A stretch of DNA of 40,133 nt, taken from assembly GCA_035640715.1 (NCBI GenBank), contig DASQVO010000513.1, forward strand, positions 1 to 40,133. The letters are read 5' to 3'. Shown in pieces: positions 1-6,503 of this stretch. The translations under genes were made by a program, and so were the position numbers. This stretch comes from DASQVO01 sp035640715 (GTDB lineage Bacteria; Actinomycetota; Actinomycetes; Streptosporangiales; Streptosporangiaceae). Positions within the stretch are counted from its first letter, which is position 1. Each line of letters starts with the position of its first letter. The notes under the pieces were generated by a model. It was not told the origin of the DNA. It saw only the letters and a program-made list of their open reading frames with translations, and ran no database searches.

Positions 1-1124
1 TCCAGGCGGCGCAGGACGCCGATGTCGTAGGCATCGTTGATGACGGTCTCGACCCGCAGCGCCCGGCCGTCCTTAAGGTAAATCTTGACGCGAGAGTGCC
101 GGTAGAAGGCATTGACGACGACGCCGTCGTTGTCCCGGTCGACCGCGGTGCGGAACACGCCTTTGGTGATGCGGCGGACCTGCCGGTTGAAGATGATCTC
201 CATGTTGTCCGGGCGGCCGATGTCCAGGTTCTCCGCGGCGAGGGCCTCGAAGAACGCCCGGGCATGCCGCGGGGCGGTGAAGGTGATGGTCTTGGCGACC
301 TCCACCTGCCGCATGGAGATGTCCCACCAGTAGCCCTCCTGCCGGTCGGCACGTGTGAACGGCAGCGGCAGCCGGGCCCACCAGCGCTCGGCGAACACCC
401 GGATCTGGCCGGGGCCGAGCCGGTCGCAGATCTCCTGCAGCGCAGCCGGGTCCTCGCACGAGGCGAACCCGTTGGACAGCTCGGTGAACGCCAGGCCCGC
501 CCGGATTGCCTGGCGCTTGGCCCACTCGTGCCCGTTGACCCAGATCTTGCCCGGATACGGGAAGTACGCGCAGATCTTGATGAACGCCGGCCCGGACCCT
601 TCGTCCCAGAGGTAGAAGTAGTAGCAGGTCACCCGGCGTTCGGTGCGGTTGTAAGAGAACCACACCGCCCCGGTCGGGGTCTGGTCCTTGGTCCCGGTGA
701 ACACCCGCTGGTATTCCTGCGCGACCCCGATCGCGACCACCTGAGACCGTCCCGTGGCCGCGGCCTTGCGCATCAGCGGCATCACCCGGTCGATCTTGCG
801 TTCCGGCCACGGGGATTCGGCCAGCACCCCCGGGCGGCCCTTGTCCCGCTTGCCCGCGAAGCTCAGCACCGGGATGTGATTGGCCTCGGCGAACGAGGTC
901 ACCGCCCGGCGGAACGCCAGCCCCCGCCGCTCCAGCAGCGCCGGCGAGGGAATCGGGTTGTGCTCGTGCGCAGTGAGGAAGCTGACCACCTGACCGCCGA
1001 CCACCAGGCCCGGCACCGACAAGGTCAGGTAGACCCGGTCCACGCAGTCGATCTCCAGCAGCTTGCGCCCGTCCAGCACATCGCCGACCGTAACTGCATC
1101 GGTTCGCACCAGACGTGACGCCAT
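1..1124 (-). CDS. Uncharacterised actinobacterial protein, C-terminus cut by window edge
   Basis: The reading frame opens at an ATG (1124-1122), with GGGA about six bases upstream, and runs off the left edge, giving 374 residues without a stop. A GTG two codons upstream is also in frame but sits directly on the Shine-Dalgarno bases. The protein looks soluble: I see no signal peptide or membrane helix. It is rich in aromatics, with clusters such as YYFYLWDE and YFPYPGKIWVNGHEW in the middle and GYWWDISM further on. The composition is typical of a folded enzyme, and the codons are strongly GC3, unlike the two long overlapping frames on either strand, which are shadows. I have the impression that close relatives are widespread in actinomycete genomes, but I know of no function and assign none. 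It lies at the edge of an accessory region beside a recombinase relic, so a mobile-element passenger role is possible but unproven. Confidence 0.75.
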   Translation of the reverse strand, partial: MASRLVRTDAVTVGDVLDGRKLLEIDCVDRVYLTLSVPGLVVGGQVVSFLTAHEHNPIPSPALLERRGLAFRRAVTSFAEANHIPVLSFAGKRDKGRPGVLAESPWPERKIDRVMPLMRKAAATGRSQVVAIGVAQEYQRVFTGTKDQTPTGAVWFSYNRTERRVTCYYFYLWDEGSGPAFIKICAYFPYPGKIWVNGHEWAKRQAIRAGLAFTELSNGFASCEDPAALQEICDRLGPGQIRVFAERWWARLPLPFTRADRQEGYWWDISMRQVEVAKTITFTAPRHARAFFEALAAENLDIGRPDNMEIIFNRQVRRITKGVFRTAVDRDNDGVVVNAFYRHSRVKIYLKDGRALRVETVINDAYDIGVLRRL

Positions 1125-1227
1125 GATCACTCCCGCAACCAGTTCCTGATTGCGAGGATGAACCCGCCAGCACCGGCTCGCCAGCGGAACCGTCAACCTC
1201 GGCGGTCCGAGGCGGAGCCTCTCTGGT

Positions 1228-1253
1228 GCCGCCTCAGGCTACGTTCGCCCGGT
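1228..1253. repeat. Copy 1 of a 26-bp motif (inverted relative to 2422-2447)
   Basis: The core, tcaggctacgttcgcccggt (1234-1253), is an exact reverse complement of 2422-2441. The match extends to 26 bp with one mismatch (1228-1253 against 2422-2447). A third, slightly diverged copy lies at 1360-1383. The two outer copies bracket the luciferase-like oxidoreductase gene and nothing else. Confidence 0.8.
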
Positions 1254-1359
1254 CGAGCTTGCTCGGTCCACCGAACCCGCCAGGAACAGGGCAGCATGAT
1301 CCGCCGGTACATCATCTGGCGAAAGCGGCACGTTGAAGACCTCCAGCTGCGCCGCATCG

Positions 1360-1383
1360 TCAACCGAGCGAACGTAGCCTGAG
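1360..1383. repeat. Copy 2 of the same motif, inverted relative to copy 1
   Basis: Positions 1233-1256 and 1360-1383 are reverse complements over 24 bp with two mismatches. They enclose about 100 bp of non-coding sequence, so the 151-bp unit 1233-1383 looks like a small inverted-repeat element or a long hairpin. No clear target-site duplication is visible next to it. Confidence 0.65.
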
Positions 1384-1402
1384 CTGACGACGGGCCGCGT
1401 GG

Positions 1403-2290
1403 TTAGGCGAGATGAGGCATCACCTCGGCCGCGATCCACTCCATCGCCTTCTCAAGGTGTTCGGCGGCAATAGGCAGCCACAGCGTGCAGGCGGTCAATC
1501 CCGCATCGGCCAACCGCTTCAGGTCATCGACGACACGCGCGGCACTCGCGTCGCTGCCGCCGAGCGGCCGTCCCGGAGCCGATACGACGGCCGGGGTGCC
1601 GGGCGGGGTCAGGAACGCGGCCGAGGCCAGTGTCAGACGGTCCGCGGCCACCGAGTCTGCGGCCAACGCGTGCAGACGGCGACGCACGGCTTCGACGTCG
1701 GCGGCATCAACACCCGTGCCGTACCACCCAGCGCCGAATCTCAGCGCACGCCGCAACGCGGCATCGCTGTGCCCTCCGACCCAGACCGGCGGGCCGCCGG
1801 GGGTGACCGGAGGCACACCCAAGTGCGCCTCACGCACAACCGTGAAGGGCCCGTCGAAGTCCGCAGGCCGCCGAGACCATAGTGCTTTGGCAGCTGCGAG
1901 ATGGTCGTCGGTGCGTGCACCGCGTTCGCGGGCGGGCACGCCGACGGCGTCGAACTCGGCCGGATTCCAGCCGGTGCCCATCCCAAGGATCAGACGCCCA
2001 CCGGAGATCACGTCGAGGGTGGCGACCTGGTTGGCGAGGAGCAGCGCCGGATAGTACGGCGCGACGAGCACCGAGGTCAGCAGCCGCAGCCGACTTGTCA
2101 CCGCTGCCACCGCCGACAGCAGCACCAGCGGGTCACTATCCAGGCCGAAGCCACTGTCCAGCAAGCGATTGCCCACCGCGACGTGGTCAAAGCCCAACTC
2201 CTCAGCGCGGCCGGCGGCACGTAGCACGCTCGCTCCGTCATCGAGCGGCCAGCGCGGCTGCAGAGAGACGCCAAGACGCAGCACAGTCAT
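1403..2290 (-). CDS. LLM-class (luciferase-like) flavin/F420-dependent oxidoreductase
   Basis: This 295-residue protein has the bacterial luciferase-like monooxygenase fold. The N-terminus MTVLRLGVSLQPRW is a first beta strand, followed by GRAEELGFDHVAVGNRL, then SRLRLLTSVLVAPYYPALLLANQVATLD and SGGRLILGMGTGW, the usual LLM core, and later PPVWVGGHSDAALRRAL. Such enzymes use FMN or F420; the sequence alone does not decide which, nor the substrate. I start at the ATG at 2290 rather than 23 codons further upstream, because AAGGG lies eight bases before it and the protein fold begins there. The gene stands alone and is bracketed by inverted copies of a 26-bp motif (1228-1253 and 2422-2447), which suggests it may have moved as a unit. 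Its right neighbour is a recombinase relic on the same strand. Confidence 0.88.
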   Translation of the reverse strand: MTVLRLGVSLQPRWPLDDGASVLRAAGRAEELGFDHVAVGNRLLDSGFGLDSDPLVLLSAVAAVTSRLRLLTSVLVAPYYPALLLANQVATLDVISGGRLILGMGTGWNPAEFDAVGVPARERGARTDDHLAAAKALWSRRPADFDGPFTVVREAHLGVPPVTPGGPPVWVGGHSDAALRRALRFGAGWYGTGVDAADVEAVRRRLHALAADSVAADRLTLASAAFLTPPGTPAVVSAPGRPLGGSDASAARVVDDLKRLADAGLTACTLWLPIAAEHLEKAMEWIAAEVMPHLA

Positions 2291-2421
2291 GAAACGGCCC
2301 TTCAGTCGCTGTCCGCTGGCGGCGGCTTGATCACCGCAGCACCCCTGCAGCCACCACAACTCGACTGCGGTCGCGATTCATCCTGGCAGGCTGCGCACCG
2401 GCCCAGAAGCTGTTCAAGCCA

Positions 2422-2447
2422 ACCGGGCGAACGTAGCCTGATGCGGC
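2422..2447. repeat. Copy 3 of the 26-bp motif, right of the LLM gene
   Basis: The core accgggcgaacgtagcctga (2422-2441) is an exact reverse complement of 1234-1253. It sits about 130 bp upstream of the LLM oxidoreductase start and about 60 bp from the end of the recombinase relic. Together with copy 1 it defines a 1.22-kb segment with terminal-inverted-repeat geometry. Confidence 0.8.
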
Positions 2448-2503
2448 AGCCCGCCAGTAGCAAGAAACGTGTCACCAGCCGCAAACGAGCGTGATCATTC
2501 TGG

Positions 2504-2674
2504 TCAGATGGGGAAGTCGCCGATGACGTCGTCGTAGCGCTGCTGGGCGTCGGCGAGGGCGAGCCGGGAGTAGATCTCCAGAGACTGGCGGGTGGCGTGG
2601 TCGCTGTAGGGCTGAATGAGGGCGTTGTCGATGCCCTGTGTTTTCAGCCAGGTGAACAGGGTGAACACCCGCCG
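2504..2674 (-). pseudogene. C-terminal relic of a tyrosine recombinase (integrase)
   Basis: About 56 codons read as the end of a tyrosine recombinase, from RRVFTLFTWLKTQG through ALIQPYSDHATRQSLEIYSRL to GDFPI and a TGA. The segment HATRQSLEIY has the His and the nucleophilic Tyr nine residues apart, as in the XerC/XerD/phage-integrase family. The Gly that usually precedes the His is Asp here. Upstream the frame stays open, but the residues no longer resemble an integrase in any frame, so the catalytic domain's first half and the core-binding domain are missing. This is a remnant, not a working enzyme. Its position beside a restriction system and a tRNA-proximal accessory region fits an old integrated element. 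Confidence 0.7.
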
Positions 2675-2979
2675 AACAGGCGGCCCGGATATCCGGTGCC
2701 GACTCGGCGCGCAGTACGGCCAGCGTCCGTGGCGGCAACAGGCGTGCACAGATTGTCCGGTTCGGTGCATCGGGCTCCTCCCCGGGGACAGTCCTCGATT
2801 AACTGCCCCAAAGTCGGCCATGCCGCCGACCGGCGGCTAGAGCGCATGCACCAGACGCGCGGTCAACGGAGACGGCCCGGTTGGATGTGAGGGCGCTCCA
2901 GTATCCAAAGAACCCCGTCCGTCCGCCGACAAGGCCGGATCCGCGGTTCAGCGCATGCACTGAGCACTACGCTGCACTG
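2675..2979. other. Gene-free stretch between recombinase relic and NaeI-like gene
   Basis: No convincing gene is present. The short frames on both strands are mutually overlapping shadows. Near the right end, TACGCT (2968-2973) could be a -10 element about seven bases ahead of the GTG at 2980, which would make the nuclease transcript leaderless. An alternative nuclease start, TTG at 2881 with GGAG nine bases upstream, would place the last 99 bases in coding sequence. Confidence 0.5.
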
Positions 2980-3939
2980 GTGGTAGCGGGTGCATCGCTG
3001 TTGGACTCATCGGCGCGGCCGGACGATCCGGAGTTGAGAGCCGTGGCTGATGAGCTCATGTCGCATGATCCTGACGGGCTGAGAGTCGCCAGGGTTCTGC
3101 GCCGGACCTACGACATGCTTCTTGATGGCCAGCACACGGGCAGGTATCGCTGGGATCAGCTGTACAAGACTGAGAAGACCCATTTCGGGACTTTGGTGGA
3201 GATCAACTTGCAGCGCGAGTTCGGCTTCGCTGACGGGAGGGCGATGGATTTCGCCATCCGCAGTATCGACGTGGACTGCAAGTACTCGCAAGACCTGGCC
3301 GATTGGATGATCCCGCCGGAAGCCGTGGGACACATCATTCTCGGGCTATGGGCGAGTGATGATCAGGGCAGGTGGTCGCTGGGGCTGGTCCGCGCCAGTG
3401 ATCACCTGCTGACTGCATCGCGCGGCAACCGGGATCTCAAGCGGCGCCTGTCCGCGGCGGGCAGGGCAGCAGTCACCTGGATCTTCCGGGGCTATGAGCT
3501 TCCGGAGAACGCGCTGCTTCGGATACCTGCCGCTGATGTACAACGGATCTTTACGTGCTCCAGGTATGGGACGAAGCGGGTGGACATGCTGTTCCGGCTA
3601 GCACAGCAGCGTCTCATTAGCCGGGCTGTCGTCGCGACCGTCGCGCAGCAGGAGGACTACATGAAGCGCGTCCGGGGCAACGGCGGATCGCGGAGCAGCC
3701 TGCGCCCTGAGGGGATCGTGATCATCGGCCAGTACGAGAGCCACCGGCGCATCGCGCAGGCACTGGCGATACCGGTTCCCGGGCCGGGCGAGTCGGTCAG
3801 CGTCCGGCTGGCGCGTCGGCGGTCCCGCCACGCCGGGCTGCCTTTCGCGACGCTGGATGGCGGTGACTGGGTGGTCGCACAGCCGGATGATCCGGTGGGG
3901 ACAGCGCCGGTCCTGCCCGACGTCAAGGATGTGACCTAG
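2980..3939 (+). CDS. NaeI-family type II restriction endonuclease
   Basis: This is a site-specific DNA endonuclease of the NaeI family, whose founding member is a type IIE enzyme that cuts GCCGGC and needs a second bound site. The match to NaeI as I recall it runs almost end to end, through YKTEKTHFGTLVEINL, VDCKYS, WMIPPEA, GNRDLKRRL and DYMKRVRGNGGSRS. NaeI's catalytic residues Glu70, Asp86, Asp95 and Lys97 all have counterparts: the Glu of GTLVEIN, the Asp of AMDF, and the Asp and Lys of VDCK. The residue matching NaeI Leu43, whose change to Lys gives a topoisomerase-like enzyme, is Leu. Starting at GTG 2980 gives 319 residues against 317 for NaeI. A TTG at 2881 has a better ribosome site and would add 33 residues. 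The gene is followed on the same strand by a cytosine methyltransferase, so the pair forms a complete type II system. The recognition site is inferred. Confidence 0.9.
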   Translation: MVAGASLLDSSARPDDPELRAVADELMSHDPDGLRVARVLRRTYDMLLDGQHTGRYRWDQLYKTEKTHFGTLVEINLQREFGFADGRAMDFAIRSIDVDCKYSQDLADWMIPPEAVGHIILGLWASDDQGRWSLGLVRASDHLLTASRGNRDLKRRLSAAGRAAVTWIFRGYELPENALLRIPAADVQRIFTCSRYGTKRVDMLFRLAQQRLISRAVVATVAQQEDYMKRVRGNGGSRSSLRPEGIVIIGQYESHRRIAQALAIPVPGPGESVSVRLARRRSRHAGLPFATLDGGDWVVAQPDDPVGTAPVLPDVKDVT

Positions 3940-4062
3940 GCTTCGGTCGAACACGCCTTCTAAAAGTGCGGTGGGTCCACCACTGAACAATGGTTTTCGG
4001 GCATGATTCTTTCCATGAGTGCAGAGGCGCCCGCCCGCCGGTCAGCCATGAAGGAGATCACG

Positions 4063-5313
4063 GTGCCACAGTACCGGGTGGTAGAGATCTGTGCCGGGGC
4101 AGGCGGCCAGTCGCTCGGACTTGAGCTTGCCGGGTTCGAGCATGAGCTGTGCATCGAACTGGACCCGAACGCGTGCGCCACCCTCAGGCACAACCGGCCG
4201 CATTGGAAGGTCGCCCAGGGGGATGTCGCCAGCCCGGATGTTTGGGACCCCGCCGCCTACGCCGGGATTGACCTGCTCGCGGGCGGGGTGCCCTGCCCGC
4301 CGTTTACCGTCGCGGGCAGGCAGCTCGGCGCGACCGACGAGCGCGACCTGTTCGCCTGGGCCATCGAACTGTGCGGCATCATCGGCCCGCGCGGGCTGCT
4401 GCTGGAGAACGTCCGCGGGCTGTCGCTGCCCCGGTTTGCCGCCTACCGGCAGCATGTCCTGGACCGGCTGGCCGAGCTAGGCTACGCCGCCGATTGGCGG
4501 CTGCTGCACGCATCGGACTACGGCGTGCCGCAGCTGCGGCCCCGGTTCGTGCTCGTCGCCATGCGGCCGGACGACTTCGCATACTTCACCTGGCCCGAAC
4601 CCTACGGTGAGCCGCCCACTGTAGGGGAGACACTGCGCGAGCTGATGGCCGCCAACGGCTGGCCCGGTGCAGCCACATGGGCCGCGAAAGCCAGCGACAT
4701 CGCCCCCACGATCGTCGGCGGGTCGAAGAAGCACGGCGGCGCCGACCTCGGCCCTACCCGCGCCAAGCGCGCCTGGCGGGAGATGGGCGTGGACGCACTC
4801 GGAGTAGCCGACGACGCACCTTCGGCGGATGACCCGGTGACCCTGCTGCCCAAGCTCACCTGCGAGATGGTCGCCAGGCTGCAGGGCTGGGACGGCCGTG
4901 AGTACCGATGGGAGTTCACCGGCCGCAAGACCTCGAACTACCGGCAGATCGGCAACGCCTTCCCGCCGCCGGTAGCCCGCGCGATCGGTGAGCAGATCCG
5001 GCGCGCCCTCGACCACCAAGGCGAGCCCTGTCACCTGGTCGAGCAGTCTCCCGCCGCGCATGACCCGGTATACAAGGTCCTCCGCGATGACGCAGGCTTC
5101 CTCACCATGGAGCAGATCCTGCGCCGCATCCCCGCCCCCCTCGATGTCCCCGGGTTCGAGCGGCACCTGGCCCACCTCAAGCGCGACTTCCACATCGAAG
5201 TCGAGACGCGCAAGTCCGGAGACGCCTACCGGCTGGGCGCGTTCAAGGCCTTCGTCGGCCAGGACGACCACTTCCGCCACGAGGCCTTCCTGCACCCGAC
5301 CAAGATCAGCTGA
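4063..5313 (+). CDS. DNA (cytosine-5) methyltransferase, partner of the NaeI-like nuclease
   Basis: This protein of 416 residues transfers methyl groups to C5 of cytosine and should protect host DNA from the upstream nuclease. The C5-methyltransferase motifs appear in order: motif I ICAGAGGQSLG (9-19), motif IV GGVPCPPF with the catalytic Cys78, motif VI LENV (114-117), motif VIII QLRPR (157-161), and motif X YRQIGNAFPPPVA (293-305). The region between VIII and X, which holds the target-recognition domain, is short. About 95 residues beyond motif X form an extra C-terminal segment that looks helical and winged-helix-like. I start at GTG 4063 because AAGGAG lies six bases upstream and motif I starts nine residues in. 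The ATGs at 4003, 4015 and 4048 are less well placed. A 123-bp gap separates it from the nuclease, enough for its own promoter. Confidence 0.92.
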   Translation: MPQYRVVEICAGAGGQSLGLELAGFEHELCIELDPNACATLRHNRPHWKVAQGDVASPDVWDPAAYAGIDLLAGGVPCPPFTVAGRQLGATDERDLFAWAIELCGIIGPRGLLLENVRGLSLPRFAAYRQHVLDRLAELGYAADWRLLHASDYGVPQLRPRFVLVAMRPDDFAYFTWPEPYGEPPTVGETLRELMAANGWPGAATWAAKASDIAPTIVGGSKKHGGADLGPTRAKRAWREMGVDALGVADDAPSADDPVTLLPKLTCEMVARLQGWDGREYRWEFTGRKTSNYRQIGNAFPPPVARAIGEQIRRALDHQGEPCHLVEQSPAAHDPVYKVLRDDAGFLTMEQILRRIPAPLDVPGFERHLAHLKRDFHIEVETRKSGDAYRLGAFKAFVGQDDHFRHEAFLHPTKIS

Positions 5314-6096
5314 CACTTACCGTTCGCGTTGCCAGCTAGCAAACGGTTTACAGCTCAGTCCGCCGGGCGCTGGACCATGTAACCACAGGACAGTTGCCAT
5401 GCGGCGATGAACCGCTCGCTAAGCCGCGCGTCGCACGCTGCTCTCGCAGATCCGCGCGCCGGTCGGCCATTGGATCATCTGGTGGCCGGACGCAGATCAT
5501 CCGATTCGGCACAGGATCAGGCAGCTGTCTTGGCAACTACGTTGGCGAGCATAACGGCGGCTCGGTGTGTGGTTGACGCTACGGGTCTCTTGGGCGGCGC
5601 AGCAGCGTGGCGATGTCCACGTAGCGGCCGACTGAAACCAGGTTGGACTCCGTCGAAGTAGTGCGTACCTCCTGATCGACGCCTGGCCGCTCGCCGGAAG
5701 TTTGCCACCGATTGGTGACAAACTCAACGAGAGCCAGGTCCGTCAGCTGCTTCCGCTGGCATGCTGTCACGGCACTGCGGCTCCCGGCCCAGCCCGGGAG
5801 GGGCTGGGCGGGCGGACCGGTGCCGGCCAAAGGATCTGCGGCGGCGGTTATGAGCGCATCACCCAGGCCACGTCGTGCGCGACAGGGCACTCCTGGCTAG
5901 GGTGTCCCGGCCCGGTGGTGCGTGACGCCAGCCGGTACGGCCGACGTGATCCCGCCGCCCGCGGGCGGCGATGCTGGCGTCCGCAGCCTGGTCTGGGTCG
6001 GCCGCCTGCCCTGAGGTCATCACATACGTGCCACCAACATTCTGGTCCCGGCCCCGGCCTGCGGAGAACACCGGCGAAGTAACAAGCAGCACTGGC

Positions 6097-6126
6097 TTGA
6101 CACCCCATATGTGATCTAGATACCAA
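6097..6126 (+). promoter_or_regulatory. Candidate promoter of the WXG-like cassette
   Basis: TTGACA at 6097-6102 is a perfect -35 hexamer. A weak -10 candidate, TACCAA at 6121-6126, follows after 18 bases. The likely transcript start is about 50 bases ahead of the first cassette gene. The TTGACA is convincing; the -10 is not. Confidence 0.4.
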
Positions 6127-6141
6127 TGGTCGCGCCGGATG

Positions 6142-6173
6142 TGCCAACGATCAGCCGGTATGCCAGCGATCAG
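6142..6173 (+). repeat. 13-bp direct repeat just upstream of the WXG-like gene
   Basis: tgccaacgatcag (6142-6154) and tgccagcgatcag (6161-6173) differ at one base and start 19 bp apart, close to two helical turns. They lie between the candidate promoter and the ribosome site, where a regulator could bind. This may be chance. Confidence 0.35.
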
Positions 6174-6187
6174 TCAGGGAGACGGGC

Positions 6188-6481
6188 ATGACGGACCTGA
6201 AGGTCGACTATCAGCTCCTCGACTCGGCCGAGCGCACCCTCAGCAGCCTCACCTCGGAGTTCCGGAACATCAAGGCCCAGGAGGGCAGTTACGCCGGGGC
6301 CATGGGATCGGGTGACATCGCGTCGGCGATGGATGCCTTCGCCGGGAACTGGGACTCCCACCGGGAGAAGCTGGTCGGCTCCATGCAGGCGCTCGGCACG
6401 ATGATCAGTGCGTCCAGGAAGCAGTTCACCAGCACCGACAGCAAACTCGCGGCCAGCCTGACCGCCAAGAAGCAGAAGTAA
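6188..6481 (+). CDS. WXG100-like small helical protein (type VII secretion target-like)
   Basis: This 97-residue protein is almost entirely predicted helix, with a central turn at GNWDSHRE (53-60). That gives the two-helix hairpin shape of WXG100/ESAT-6 proteins, which leave the cell as dimers through type VII secretion systems. The central tryptophan (Trp55) is present, but the classic Trp-X-Gly is Trp-Asp-Ser, so it belongs to a divergent branch. The tail is lysine-rich (TAKKQK). GGGAGA sits well before the ATG. It is the first gene of a same-strand cassette, and the next gene starts 22 bases after its stop, so the two are probably cotranscribed and the proteins may interact. No secretion ATPase or membrane component is in the window, so export would depend on machinery elsewhere. 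Confidence 0.75.
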   Translation: MTDLKVDYQLLDSAERTLSSLTSEFRNIKAQEGSYAGAMGSGDIASAMDAFAGNWDSHREKLVGSMQALGTMISASRKQFTSTDSKLAASLTAKKQK

Positions 6482-6503
6482 CCACAACGCCTAGGGAGCA
6501 CGT

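Larger units (their letters stand above)
5314..6187. other. 874-bp gene-poor stretch between RM system and WXG cassette
   Basis: I find no supportable gene: every frame is short and overlaps others, with no recognisable domain. Two strong inverted repeats stand out. One is a hairpin at 5787-5809 with an 8-bp perfect stem (GCCCAGCC/GGCTGGGC) and a 7-base loop. The other is an 18-bp perfect palindrome at 5953-5970 centred on CCCGCGGG. The right end carries a promoter-like sequence and a 13-bp direct repeat, listed separately. The stretch may be decayed mobile-element DNA. Confidence 0.6.

Noticed and set aside
73..1173. Long open frames on both strands over the first gene (366 aa minus, 340 aa plus)
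   Set aside because: Both are Gly/Arg/Pro- or Asp/Arg/Val-rich and lie in shadow frames of the better-composed minus-strand frame 1-1124.
5497..5890. Short minus-strand frames suspected to be transposase remains
   Set aside because: No transposase motif in any frame; the frames overlap each other and lack ribosome sites.
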